Source: Pedinophyceae sp. YPF-701
Lineage: Eukaryota; Chlorophyta; Pedinophyceae
Reading direction: 5' to 3'
Assembly (NCBI GenBank): GCA_916048055.1
Contig: CAJZHL010000010.1
Coordinates: forward strand, 836,001-900,000
Length of the DNA: 64,000 nucleotides
Part shown: piece after piece, positions 1-11,288 of the stretch
How positions within the stretch are numbered: position 1 is the stretch's first letter
How the letters are laid out: the number at the start of each line of letters is the position of its first letter
The notes under the pieces: model-generated
The model's database searches: none
The model's input: only the letters and a program-made list of their open reading frames with translations
What the model was told of the DNA's origin: nothing
Position numbers and translations under genes: made by a program

Positions 1-90
1 TGACAGGGGGCGACGGGGCGGTACGCGCACTCTTGGAGCGAACGCCGCGGCCGGGCAGCGGACGGCGCTGGCGGTTCTTCGGTCGCGCAC

Positions 91-432
91 CTTGAGGAGC
101 CTGGAGACGGCGGGCGCGAGGATGGCGGCGCCGGCGACGCGGAACGGTCGCGTGACGTTGTTGCCGGCCCACATGGCCAGCACCACCGCGGCCACCTGCT
201 TGACCGTCTGCGGCGGCGCGCCCATCTTCGCCTGGTACGTGATGAGCGCGAAGCAGAAGAACGACGTGTACGTGATGGCGTCGATCAGCCCGTAGGCCAG
301 AACTGCCGCCGAACCATACTGGGCGACGCGAGCCTTCATCTGGGCCTGCTTCGCACCCCATCGCGCGAACAAGCCCTTCGCCTGCGTGTTGCCCGCATAG
401 CCGACCGTGAGACCCGGATCCGACCCGTCACT
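91..432 (-). CDS. Exon of a multi-pass membrane protein, family not recognised (partial gene)
   Basis: A 114-codon open stretch on the minus strand. It is bounded upstream by an acceptor (TTCGCAG, ending at 433) and downstream by a donor (AAG followed by GTGCGC at 85-90). The translation has a soluble start rich in K, R and Q, then two hydrophobic segments with the strings GLIDAITYTSFFCFALITYQ and MWAGNNVTRPFRVAGAA. The second string looks strongly constrained. I think similar plastid membrane proteins of unknown function exist in plants and algae, but I cannot name the family. The 3' exons lie outside the window. The 5' exon was not found: a Met-start frame near 602 (MSRDFS...) could carry a targeting peptide, but no phase-compatible donor joins it to this exon. 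The strong membrane pattern argues against chance. Confidence 0.6.
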
Positions 433-1307
433 CTGCGAACAGGCGCACCGGGTCGCGCTGCTTGATGTCGCGCACCACGTGGGACGCCCGCGCCCCGTCT
501 GAGGCCGGTACCGGGGGCGGGGCGCCGGGTTTCGTCGGTGAGTTCGATCCCCACTTGAAGAGCGACGGGGCCAAGCAGAGGCAAGCGAGAAGTCACGGGA
601 CATGTTGCCGGGCGGTGCGACGTGAGCGGTGAGAGAGAGCGTCCATGAACTTGGGACGCACGGCCCCCGTAGGGGAATAAAAGAACGTGCGCGGCCTGGA
701 GATAGTCTATCACTACGTGGCGACGTCGCTCGCGGAGCAGTAACCCGGAACTCGCGAGGATCGCGGCGAGGGGCGAGTGATGCAAGACGAGGCGAGCACC
801 ACGGAGCGATGGAGCCTGCAATGGCGGCGAAAGTCGACGTGCGCACCTGGACCTCGATACCAGGGTTCGCGGCGAGCACTTTCGAACGCGGAGCTGGTCT
901 GTCGCCCGCTCGAGGCAGTGCGGTGGCGACCCGGGCAGCACCAGGGCTTGCTCGTCGCGCCACGGAGGGCACCGCGGAGCCGATGGCAGCGTTCATGGTC
1001 TCGGTGGAGGGTTCTCGGGCGTCCGTGCGCGTGAATCAGGACGAGGTCTGCCGGGGGCGCGCCGATGCGCTGCAAACCCACGAGAAGGACGCGCGATGCT
1101 CCCGAGCCGCGGCGGTAGGGGTGTCGCACGGTCGAAGGAGTGCGCCGGCGTCCGGGGTCGCTGAGCAGCTCTCTGTCACTCTCCGACGCGCACGTCGCGC
1201 CCTGCCCATGAGGCCTCGACGCGCACGTGTAATGAACTTTCAGTCTGACAAATGTGTCAAAACCGGAGGTCACAATAACCAAGGAAAGGGGTGGCCGAGA
1301 GCAACGA

Positions 1308-1440
1308 CGTGGTGGAGTACCCGCACGCAAGATGAGCAAGCGGCGGCAACAGGTGTCGGGGTCCCAGCACCTGCGCACGCAGCTTGAGTGAAGTCTTCGA
1401 CGAGCGACGAGCCCCGCGGGCGTGCGGGTACTCCACCACG
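1308..1440. repeat. Perfect 21-bp inverted repeat with about 91-bp loop
   Basis: Bases 1308-1328 (starting CGTGGTGGAGTACCC) are the exact reverse complement of 1420-1440. Pairing stops just outside and just inside the arms. No transposase, and no clear flanking duplication, was seen. It could be a short foldback or MITE-like element, or a structured RNA region. Confidence 0.75.
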
Positions 1441-1650
1441 CTGTCAGTCGGGGGATTTGCCTGACTCGGGCGTGACTCCCCGCCTCCACCGGTAAAACCG
1501 CCATGGCAGCCGTCGCTTGCTTCTCCTCGAGCATGCACCCGACGCGGTGACAGCTGGGCCGAGCGCGGCACGCAGGCGAACCCGAACTCACAAGGCAAGA
1601 GGCTAGGGCAGTGACAGTTGTGCGGGGGATCGGTGGGGCGCTGTAGACGG

Positions 1651-2960
1651 AAGGTGTCGGGTGCGGTCTCAGATGGCGACGTAGATGTGTGGCGGTGGTA
1701 GTGGGGGAGGGTGGGCAAGGGGGGGGGGGGGTTGTGGGAACAAAGAGGGTGGTTGCACCGGGAAGTGGGATCGGTTGGGTCCCAGACCGGAGTTTGAGTG
1801 CGGCGTTCAGTGATGATCGACTGCATCACGCGCGACGAGATGCCTTGCTCGCGTGAGCGGTCAATGACTCATGTGAGTGGAACTCCGAAACCGCAACAGA
1901 ACTACGGGGGGTGGCAAATCTAGGGGATTGTTATCCGGCACGAGACCCACTCGCTCGAGGCCGGACAGAGAAGGCAGAACATCCCAAGGGGGTGTGTGGA
2001 GTGTGGTGAGCAGGTGCGCCAGAGGTGGACCGCGACCCACCACTCTACCTCATCAAGAACGGGGAGCCCGCGTGCGCCGTGGACGTCCGAGAGAGCATGG
2101 CGGACGTGCGGTGCCGGCGGTGTGGGCCGGGGCACGTCCGTGCTGCTATCGCAACGGCGTGGAGCGCGGGGTTGAGTTGGAGGGAACTCGACACGTGTCC
2201 CTGCTGACATGAACCCGAGGGCGCAGTAGCACCCTCTCGGGTGTGAGGGGGTGGCGGGGGGAGGGGGGGGCCGGACTGATCGCGGCGAGTGAGAGGGTGG
2301 GGTGTCGTTTGTGAGAGGGTCGCTGCAGCCGCCCAGTGCAAGTGCTGGTGCACGACGGCCGCGAACGAGGCAGCGGTGTCAGTGGCGGTCAACTGCCCGG
2401 GGGGGGCAGGAGGAAAGCAAAGCACTGTTGCGAAATAGTGTGCGAGGGTAGCAGGGAGCACAAGGGGGGGCAGGGGGAGGGAATAGTCAACCCAGGTGGA
2501 ATCAAGGTGGGCTGAAGTGCCGGGGGCGGGGGAGGGGAGTGGGGGGGCTGGGGGAGCGGGGAAGAAAGTTGGTCAAGAGTCAGCCATCAAGTGATGCCGC
2601 GTTTTGCTTCGGTCGAGGAGGGTCGTTTGCAGCATCTGTTGTTGGGTTGCCAAGTGGTGGACAGGGGGGGGTGGTGGTCAAGGGCGGAGGACTGATTCAT
2701 GAGGGTGTCAACGGAATGGGTTGCGCCTCGAGGGCCCGCATAAGATGGCAACAGGGGGCGACGGGGGACGATGGGTCCGGGCAGCGAGTCGGCTGCTTCT
2801 GGTGAGATGCTCGACCGACAGCCCACGAGTCAGACGGGAGAGTTGGGTGGTGGAGGGCCAGGGCTGGAAAGCCGGACAGGTCGCTGCGTCACTGCAGTGG
2901 CGGGGAATGTCCGCCCGACGTTGGGGTGGGGGGGGTAGGATTAGATTTAGTGGTCGGGGG
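1651..2960 (+). repeat. G-run tract (G-quadruplex-prone intergenic DNA)
   Basis: The plus strand carries many runs of 5-13 G separated by a few bases, for example near 1719-1731, 2246-2270, 2399-2407, 2463-2480, 2522-2560, 2663-2672 and 2927-2940. Long C runs are absent on the same strand, so the asymmetry is strong. Several clusters satisfy the four-G-tract rule for quadruplexes. Confidence 0.7.
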
Positions 2961-3807
2961 GTCCCGGGGGAGTTCGTAGCTGAGCGATGAGGACTTTTCT
3001 TGCGGCCGTCGTGTAGTCGACGACGTCGGCATGCTACCTGCAAGGCTGCGCACCACCAGGTGGGCGCGAAAAGGAAAACTGCGCCACACACACACATAGA
3101 GGTAGGTTGTTTCTAGTCACGCGTTCCAGCCGCGGCGTCCGGGCTGGGCGGCAGGCGCCGCCAGCGCTCGGGTCTGGGGCGATCGCAGGATCGCTCCGGC
3201 ATGCGAGGGGGCAGAGCGAGGAGAGTGTTTCGAGCGAGTTGACGCGGGATGACGACTGCGCGCGACGGCACCGCTAGCTGGGGAGCGCGCCGAGCCGTTG
3301 TGAGCGAGAGCTTGCGAGAAACCTGCGGGGCGCGGCGGCCGAGCGAAAGAGCGGGGGCGGGAGCCGGGAGGGTGGGCGCTAGCGCGAGGGGGCGGGGGCA
3401 GGTAGCGCGGGCAAGTGCTATGAGCACACGCAGGGGCACATGCCCCAGGCGTGCGCGCGAGTCGGCCCTCGACGACGACGGGGCGGCGCAGGCGTGCGCC
3501 GCCAGTGTAGGGCCGACCTGCGTCGTTGTGCGGAAGCGGTTGTCGCGCACCGCTGCGAGAGTGGCACTCGCTTGTGTGTGAAGCGCGGTGCCATGGGGGC
3601 GCTTGCAGCAGCGTTGGTCGGGCGGGGACTGGGGCTGTGGGAGGGTGGGATCGACACTCCTTCTGGAGCATCAAGCATGCTATGCGGCCCGAAGAGACGT
3701 CCAGGTGCTCCTGGGCGCGCCAACGCAGCTGGACGCGGCCAAGAGAGAAAGAGAGGGAGGGGGGGAGGGAGGGAGCATCTGCGCGCGTCGCCGTGGCGGG
3801 CGGCAGT

Positions 3808-5418
3808 TCAGATCTGCGAGGTCACGCGCGTCTGGCGGCGGCTCTCCGGGCGCCGGTTCCCCGCGCGCGCGTCCTCCGCCTGCGCGAGGGCGCGCCAGTC
3901 CGAGGACCTGCTGCCAAGCAGCGCGCTCGGCAGCCAGGCCTTCCCGCCGCCGCGCGACGCCGACTTGGTCAGCCACTCGTACTTGAGGAGGTCCGACACC
4001 GAGGGGCGGCGGGCGGCGTCGCGCCGGAGGCAGTCCGCGACGAAGGACCGCGCGGCGAGCGACGCGCTGATGTCCGTCGGGCGGTGCGGCATGGAGTCCG
4101 CGCGCGTGATGGCCGTGCACGTCTGGCTGACGTCGTCCCGCAGGAACGGCGACTGCCCGACGAGCATCTCGTACGCGAGGACGCCGACGGACCACACGTC
4201 CGCGGCGCTCGTGTACGGCCGCCGCTGCCGCCGCGGCGCGACGGTGCCGTCCCGCCGGTTGCCGCTGGTCAGCACCTCCGGGGCCATGAACTCGAGCGTC
4301 CCGAGGCGCGTCGTGGGGCGGTGCCGGGCGAGGTCGATCGCGAACCCGAAGTCGCACAGCTTCAGCCGGCCGTCGGTCCCGAAGACCAGGTTCTCGGGCT
4401 TGATGTCGCGGTGGATGATGCCGTGCGAGTGGCAGTGCGCGAGCCCCGACAGCAGCGGGAGGAGCACGTCCCGCGCGAGGCGGCGCTCCTCGCGGGCCTG
4501 GAGCCACGGCAGCCGGTCGTGCATGCGGTGCAGGTCGGCTTCGGCGTACTCCAGGATGAAGTAGCAGGCGACGCTGTCCATGAAGGCGGCGTACAGCTGC
4601 AGCACGTTCCTGTGCGGCGGGAGGGACGCGTGGATCGCCGCCTCGCTCGGGAGGAGCATCTGCGCGTTGCTCGCCATGCTGGAGAGCTTGTATGCCTGCG
4701 GGGCGGAGGCGGGCGGGGCGGGTTGTTGCGGGTGGGCGCGACTGGCGCGTGCGGCCTGCGAGGGGGGGCGCAGCGAGCGCGGCCGGGCGCGTGCGCCTGT
4801 GCGCCGGACGGTGCCGGGATCGGCGAGAGGACATTGCGGTTCCGCGGCCGCAGGGCGCGGTGCCGCGCGACAGTTGGCACGCACCTTCACGGCGAAAATC
4901 TGCCCAGACACGGTGTCTCTGGCCTTCCAGACGCCGGAGCTGGCGCCTCGTCCGATGCACTCCAGGGGCTGCAGCTGGCTGGCGTGCCAGGACGGGCGCG
5001 CCAGCTCCTCGGGGCACCATGGACTCACTATCTGCCACTTGAGCCCGCGCGCCTCGGCATCGCGCTCGCCGGACGCGTTGAAGAACGTGAAAGGGACGGT
5101 TTGAAGATGCGTGAAGCCGCGGAGGCTCTCGCAATGCGCTGTCGTGTCGCTCTCGCTCTCATGCGGCCGATTCACCGCGGTGTCTGCGGACGCGCACGGG
5201 TCCAGCTTGCCCTCGGAACTGACCTGTCCGCGGGAGTATTGCTTCAGCGAGCCTGCATATCGGGCGGAGGGGGGACCGGTGAGCCTGCGGCGCCCTGAAC
5301 GAAGTCTCGTTGCGGTCAACGACCAGAGTCTCGCGTCGTGCGGGACCAAACCTGTCTCGAGGTCATCGCGGACGTTGTTTCGAACATTGCGCCTGCCGAG
5401 GAAGCAGAAGCACGACAT
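3808..5418 (-). CDS. Serine/threonine protein kinase
   Basis: Modelled as 4885-5418 joined to 3808-4695 (473 aa). The 189-nt intron splits the kinase domain directly after the ATP-binding Lys (FAVK, about residue 178). The glycine loop reads IGRGASSG. The catalytic loop HRDIKPEN is at about residue 273, DFGFAI at about 293, and the activation-segment end is GTLEFMAPEV, so all catalytic residues are present. The HRD-K-P-E-N form and the short activation loop suggest an AGC/CAMK/Aurora-like Ser/Thr kinase, but no subfamily could be fixed. The N-terminus (MSCFCFLGRR) has two Cys next to basic residues, a possible palmitoylation site. The intron is a multiple of three with no stop, so a retained form would still be translatable. 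About 60 residues follow the domain, rich in Ala and Arg. Confidence 0.85.
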   Translation of the reverse strand: MSCFCFLGRRNVRNNVRDDLETGLVPHDARLWSLTATRLRSGRRRLTGPPSARYAGSLKQYSRGQVSSEGKLDPCASADTAVNRPHESESDTTAHCESLRGFTHLQTVPFTFFNASGERDAEARGLKWQIVSPWCPEELARPSWHASQLQPLECIGRGASSGVWKARDTVSGQIFAVKVRANCRAAPRPAAAEPQCPLADPGTVRRTGARARPRSLRPPSQAARASRAHPQQPAPPASAPQAYKLSSMASNAQMLLPSEAAIHASLPPHRNVLQLYAAFMDSVACYFILEYAEADLHRMHDRLPWLQAREERRLARDVLLPLLSGLAHCHSHGIIHRDIKPENLVFGTDGRLKLCDFGFAIDLARHRPTTRLGTLEFMAPEVLTSGNRRDGTVAPRRQRRPYTSAADVWSVGVLAYEMLVGQSPFLRDDVSQTCTAITRADSMPHRPTDISASLAARSFVADCLRRDAARRPSVSDLLKYEWLTKSASRGGGKAWLPSALLGSRSSDWRALAQAEDARAGNRRPESRRQTRVTSQI

Positions 5419-6831
5419 CGGAGCCGTTCAATCCGCCAGAATCCGCCTATGAGCAAGCCGCTGCGTGAAGCTACTATCTGCTTGTCATCGCGGAAAGTTA
5501 TCGGCGCATGTGCCTGGTGTCGTGCAGAAAGTTTGCAGCCGACGCTGGGCGGCCGCCGCATTGGCGCGCGCGGGCCCGTGAGGCACCCGGCGGCACCCTT
5601 CTTCTACGGCACTGACCACCAACGAGGCCTCGTCACGTCGTCGGCGCAGCGCCCCGGCCCGCAACCGCGCCCGAGCTGCGCCGGTCGCATGGCGAATCTG
5701 GGCGCATCGGGCGACACTGGGCGGTGGAGCGACGTCGCGCGGGAACGCGTCCACTCGAGCGCGGGGCTTGCCGCCCAGGCGCGCGGGGGGACGCGAGAAG
5801 TGGAGCGGCAGTCGCCGCGAAATGCATGCGATCGGCCGAATTCGCCGCGCTACGGGACTGCCTGCGGGACTGCGCGACGCACACGCGGCGCGCGCCAGCA
5901 CCGAGCAGGGGACAGTAACGACCACGGCACTGTTCCGAACCGAAGTCACAGCCCGCATCGCGGGGTCGCGCGCCTTCGGGACGCCGCCTGGCCCGCAGGC
6001 AGGCAGCGCCGCCGCCCTCGGCGTCATCATCAACCGCCCCGATGCCCGGCAGGGTGAACGCGTGCCGTGGCGCCCTTTTCCCAGCCAAGCACCCGGCCGG
6101 AGGCACGGATCGCGCGCGCACGATGGTGTCCGTGCGGACGGAAGGGGCCCGGTGCGGTACGGCACCGCGCACGGGGGCCCCGGGCGGCGTGAGCGGCCGG
6201 AGCCGCTGCTGTTATGCCGCAGTGTGTGTGCGCGCGCTCCCACGGCTTGCGCGCCTCGGCGCCGTGGTCGAGAGCGGGGTTCGCAGTGCTCGGCAGCGCA
6301 GGCTCGAGAGGGGCCTGGAGAGGTCATCCGCCTGGACGGCGCGGCGCGTCTCGCCGCCGCCCCGCGGTATCTCTGGGGGCTGCATGGGGGTCCTGTGAGC
6401 GACGGACGACAGCACAGAACGGTCCCCGGCGACGCGCGTCCCCGCCTAGCCACGCCGGACCCGAGCGCGGCCGCCCGTAGCCGGAACGACGCGCGACTGA
6501 CATACATCCCCGGGGCAGTCCTGCTGAACGGCCGGGGCCGCCCCGGGCGGGCCCAGCGCAGCCGCGCCTCGTTGGTCCCGGCCCCCAGCGCCCCGCAGCA
6601 CTCCGTACACGCTTCGTGGTGGCCCGTGGTGGCGCCGCCGCCGCAGCAGCGCGCTACAGTCATCTTGTGAGGGGCCTCGGCACAGCTGTGCGGGGCCAGG
6701 CGCAGGCCTCGGAGCGCGGGCGCCGGTGGCTGGAGCGGCGGCGTGCGGTGCTGTGAGCGCCCTGGCGGCTCCTGTCGGCGCTCGGGAGCGCTAGCTACGC
6801 TTGTTTGATTGGGGGACGGGCAGGGCGCTGA
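5419..6831. other. Divergent intergenic region, no gene seen
   Basis: Lies between the 5' ends of the kinase (-) and NUP58 (+), so it presumably holds both promoters. A long minus-strand open frame spans it but reads as low-complexity Arg/Ala/Pro sequence without motifs and continues antisense through NUP58. I treat that frame as a GC artefact. Confidence 0.5.
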
Positions 6832-8846
6832 ATGGCGTTCACGTTCGGGGCGGCGTCCTCGGCGCCTGCGTTCGGGGCGGCAGGCGGGACGTCCACGCCG
6901 TTCGGGTCGACGGGGGCGGCGTTCGGCGCGTCGGGGGGCCAGGCGGGGGCTGCGTTTGGCGCACAGAGCAAGCCTGCGTTCGGGGCCGCGGCCTCGTCGT
7001 CGCCCCTCTTCGGCGGGGGCGCGTCCACGGGCTTGTCGTTTGGAGGCGGGTTCGGGCAGGCGGGCGGCGCGTCGAACCCGCAGCAGGGCGGTTCGCTGTT
7101 TGGCGGGTCCGGGACTCCGCAGGCGACCCAAACGGGCTCGTTGTTCGGGGGGCAAACTCCAGCCGCCGCGTCGGGCGGGGCGTTCAGTTTCGGAGGGCTC
7201 GGTCAGGCATCTGCTGGCGCGGGCGGTGCGTTCGGCCAGGGGCCAGGCGGCAGCACCGGGCTGTTTGGTGGGTCGCCAGCGCCGCAGACGCCCGCGTTCG
7301 GCCAAGTGGGGACCCCTGTGGTACGTCCACGCGTGTACATGTCTCCCGCCCTGTCGCTTCGCGCCGAGAGACACGCTGCGGCCACCGGGCGGGGCGGCAA
7401 GTAGCTGCGCAGCCCGCCTCGTGCTGCGCGCTCACTCTTCGGCCGGGTCTCTCGGCTTGCAGGTCCAGCAGAATGTCGCGCCCCTACAGGCGAAGGCGGA
7501 CAACAACCGCACGGGCCCGACGAAGTGGAGCGACCTGACGGAGCCGTCTCAGGCCTGGCTGCTGGAACTCGAATCGAAAATCGTCAAAGCGAGCGGGGAT
7601 CTCAAGGTGCCGACCGACGCACACGCACGACGCTCGCCGAACACGCCGCCGCTCGCCCCGCACCGCCTCTGCAACCGCCTCAGCCGCGCTGTGGCACCCA
7701 ACGCACCAACCCTCGCTGCCGCCGCGTCGCAGGACCTTGAGGCCCAGCAGGCCAGCGTGTCGGGCTCCCCGGACTCCCCGGACGTCATGGAGCGCCGGCT
7801 GCGGCTCGCGCGGCAGGAGGTGGCCGCGGTGGCGCGGGAGATGCGCAACGGCGAGGGGCTGGTGCGGTTGGTGCGCGAGCACGTGCTGCTGACGAACGCG
7901 CACGCGACGGACGCGTGGCGGCGCGCGGAGTACCTGTGCAGGCCCGTGGAGCACCGCCTGCAGCTTGCGCAGGGGTACTACGACCTGCACGGGGCGCGGC
8001 CGCTCCCGTCGCCGATGCTGTCGGAGACGCTGACGCAGTTCGAGCGGAGGGCGGTGCAGCTCGAGGGCAGGATCTCGCACCTCGAGACGGCGCTGTCGGC
8101 CTCGCAGGGCGCGGGCAGCGGCGGCGGCGCGGCGGCGGGGAGCGCTGTGCGGTCGCTGCCGCGCGTCGTGTCGCAGCTGATGGAGCTCGTGGTGCGGCTG
8201 GCGGCGCGCGTGGAGGGGACGCACGCGCAGGTCGAGCGGATGCGCGCGCAATTCCTCGAACACAGGTGCGCCGCGGGCCGACGCCCGGTGCCACCACACA
8301 CCACGCGCTGCCCGACACCACACCGCGCGCATGCCTCTCGCGGGCCTGTCCCGAACGTCCGCTGCCGATGCTCCGCGCAGGAAGCTCATGGGGGACCCCT
8401 CGGACCCGTTCGCGGCGGCGGATCGCCGCGAGCGCGCCCAGTCTGCAACGCTGCGCGGGACCCCCTCTGTCGGCCGGATCGGCGGGGGGGGTGATGCGGC
8501 TGCGTCGCCCGGCGCGCTGGGGACCCCCGGGACAACGCCGATGCTGCAGTCGGGCGCGGGCGGCGCAGCGGCGCCGGCCAGCGGTGGCGGGTTCTTGTTC
8601 GGGGCAGGCACGCCTGCTGGGGCGCAGAAGCCGGCGTTCGGGGCGTCGACCTCGCAGCCGGCGTCGACAGGGTTCGGAGCGGGAGGCGGCGGGCTGTTCG
8701 GGGGCGCCGGCGGCACCACTAGCGCCGCGTTTCAGACGCCAGCGCCGACGCGGTCGGCGTCGCTGTCGATCACACCCCCCCCGGCGGGGTCGAACCCTGG
8801 GGACAATACCCCGGAGCTGGGCAGCGGGAAGAAACGGCACATGTGA
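6832..8846 (+). CDS. NUP58: FG nucleoporin NUP58 (NUP58/45 type)
   Basis: Four exons: 6832-7320, 7463-7606, 7733-8265 and 8381-8846 (543 aa). The first exon is an FG-repeat region with many FG, FGG and FGA units (GAAFGAQSKPAFGAA, SLFGGSG, GGLFGG). The middle exons encode a helical coiled-coil core beginning with VQQNVAPLQAKADNN and including the ELESKIVKASGDLK helix. The last exon returns to FG sequence and ends GSGKKRHM. This FG-coil-FG order is that of NUP58, part of the NUP62-NUP54-NUP58 channel complex of the nuclear pore that gates nuclear transport. Splice phases 0, 0 and 2 all close without frame conflict. The start is the first ATG of the FG block. Confidence 0.88.
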
Positions 8847-9275
8847 GGTTCGTTGTCGCGCGCGGTCGGGATTCGCGTCGTGTACTGTGGAGACCCTATC
8901 AAGTCTCCGTCGGACGCCAAACTGGATCGAGGCGGTCACGCCGACGCGGACTGAGACGCGCATGCACCGGTCTCGGCGCGGCTGCGCGTGCGGCGACGCT
9001 GGCGTCGAGACACTCCCACTGACGCGGTGCCAGTGAGCCTGACAGACGCAAGCCCGCGCTGTTCGGCGGCTACTGCGGTCAGTGCGGGGCTGGCACATGC
9101 CCGTCGCGTAGAATCTCGCAGGTTCGGGGTAGATTCGCGCGGGATACGTGACGCAACGCGGACAGCGGGAGCACGCGTGCACTGGGCGAGGGGCAGCAGG
9201 CTCGACCCTGACCGGGTGCCGCGGAGAAGTTGGACGCACTGATAGCGCACGGGCTCACCGAAGAGAGAGACGGCG
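8847..9275. other. Intergenic, no gene seen
   Basis: Tandem spacer between NUP58 and the Deg protease, both on the plus strand. No motif, repeat or convincing short ORF was recognised. Confidence 0.5.
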
Positions 9276-11150
9276 ATGCTGAGACGGGCTGTGCTCAGCG
9301 GCGTCGCGAGGGCGCTGCTGCCGGCGGTTGAGCACAGTGCAGTAGTGCCGTGCGCGGCGCGGAATGCGTTCCGATTTCGCACGTTCTCCGAAGCCGGAGG
9401 CTTCTTCGACCAGTACGCCTCGTCGTCGCGGTCGATACGTACCGCGACGCGCTGCCTGGCGCCGCAGCGATCGGCTTCTACTCAACCAGAGGACGTGCTG
9501 AGCGGGAGCGAGATCCAGCGGCTCCTGGACGAGGCCGGCGTGGATTACCGCGACTGTCTGGAGAAGTCCGACCTCATCAGCCGCCTCCGCGCCGCGCGGC
9601 CCACGCTCCCGGCGCACGTGCAGTACCGCCTGGAGGCCATGATCGCCGCACGCAACGCCCAAGGTGACGCCCCGCGACGCTGACGCGCGCTCGCCGGAGA
9701 CCCGCGCGGCGCGAACACACCTCCGCGCACCGCGCCGTCGTCGGCGGCGGCGGCGGGGCAGCACGTGTCTGCGGGCACGTGACGTGAGTGATTCCAGCCG
9801 CTCGTCCCGGCTCTCTGTATTGCGCAGGGGCCGGCCGCGATGCGACTCCGGGCACGGACGAAGGCCCGTCCCCGGCGCAGGACGCAGGTGCCGCCACGCC
9901 TCATCCGTACAGCTCCGTCGGCACGGCTCTCGACCCCACGCTGGGCGCGAGCGCGGCGCTGACCCCCGAGGAGTCCCTCAACGTCGCGCTCTTCAAGCGC
10001 TGCGCGCCCTCGGTGGTCCACGTGGCCACCCTGCAGGCCGGCGTCAACCCCTTCACCATGGACGTAGAACGCATCCCGCGCGGGTCCGGTACGGGGTTCT
10101 GCTGGGACGCGCAGGGCCACATCGTGACGAACTACCACGTCGTCGCGCCGCCGTCCGCGCCGGGCCAGCCCTCGCCGGCGCCGTCCCCCGCAGCGCTGGC
10201 GGCGCAGAAGCTGCGCGTGACGCTCGCGGACGGCACGGCGCTCGACGCGGCCGTCGTCGGCGTGGAGCCAGCGAAGGACCTCGCGGTGCTGCGGGTGAAG
10301 TCGCCGGCGTCGGGGAAGTTCCAGCGCGGGCTGCACCCGATTTCCGTGGGCACGTCGTCGGGGCTGCAGGTTGGGCAGAAGGTGCTGGCGATCGGGAACC
10401 CGTTCGGGCTGGACCAGACGCTGACGCAGGGGATCGTGAGCGGTCTGGGGCGCGAGATCCGGGGCGTTGCGGGCAATCCGATCCGCGGGCTCGTGCAGAC
10501 TGACGCCGCCATCAACCCGGGCAACTCCGGCGGGCCGCTCCTGGACAGCCACGGGCGCCTGATTGGCGTGAACACGATGATCTTCAGGTGCGCCCGCTCC
10601 GCCTCGCGCGCGGAGGCACCGCTGTCCGCGTGGCGTCCGACGGCGCAGTGCGCAGCAGTCGCTTCGACTCCCACCGCTTGGCAGCCTTCGTGTCGATGTG
10701 GATTTCTCATAGCCGGGTCGTACTGTGTCTGTCTGCAGCACGAGCGGGTCGTCCGCCGGCATCGGGTTCGCGATCCCGTCGGACACTGTGCGCCGCGTGG
10801 TGGTGCAGCTGATCCGCTACGGCCGCGTCCGCAAGGCCAACCTGGGGCTGTACTGCCTGACGGAGCAGCAGTCGCGCCAGCTCGGCGCCGAGGGCGTGGT
10901 CGTGCACACCGTGATCGCTGGCAGCGGCGCCGCCGACGCTGGCCTGCGCGGCCTTTCCCGCCGCGACGGCCGCGTCGTGCTGGGCGACGAGATCCTCGCG
11001 ATCGGCGGCGAGGACGTGCGCACGTTCGAGGACTTGCAGGCGGCGGTGGAGCGGTTCGACGCCGGGGACGTGGCCATGCTGACCGTGAAGCGGGCTCCGA
11101 GCGGGAAGCGCGAGCGCGTGGAGGTGCGGCTGCAGGAGCGCGTTGAGTAA
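9276..11150 (+). CDS. Deg/HtrA trypsin-like protease with PDZ domain and extra N-terminal SAP-like motif
   Basis: Exons 9276-9663, 9828-10587 and 10739-11150 (519 aa). The N-terminus is Arg/Ala-rich, like an organelle targeting peptide. Next comes a helical motif, EIQRLLDEAGVDYRDCLEKS (about residues 84-103), resembling the SAP-like C-terminal module of MANF/ARMET proteins. The protease domain follows, with the triad in TNYHVV (His about 233), KDLAVL (Asp about 279) and GNSGGPLL (Ser about 362). A single PDZ domain starts at LGLYCLTEQQ and carries the GDEILAIGGEDV strand. The junction AIPSDTVRRV after SSAGIGF is typical of Deg1-type proteases, which degrade damaged proteins in plastid lumen or mitochondria. 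The SAP-like module is not part of the usual Deg architecture. Confidence 0.88.
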
Positions 11151-11288
11151 CGAAGAGGCAGGAACGCATGCGGTCGTCGGCGGCGTGATCGAACGTGGCG
11201 CGGGGATCGTCACAGGGTATTTGATTGCGTGTCGCGTCACGCGTGGCGTTGCGTGTGACCGGCAAGCGGACGCCTGCGACTCGCTCAC

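Larger units (their letters stand above)
433..3807. other. Intergenic block, G-run rich, no supported gene
   Basis: No reading frame here has recognisable motifs or a consistent splice structure; the long frames are antisense shadows of GC-rich sequence. It holds the inverted repeat at 1308-1440, a plus-strand G-run tract at about 1651-2960 and a purine tract near 3745-3776. The first part (433 to about 660) may include the unfound 5' exon of the membrane-protein gene. Confidence 0.5.

Noticed and set aside
5485-7374. A 629-codon minus-strand open frame
   Set aside because: It is antisense to NUP58 exon 1 and intergenic DNA, with Arg/Ala/Pro composition and no motifs; GC-rich DNA rarely has stop codons.
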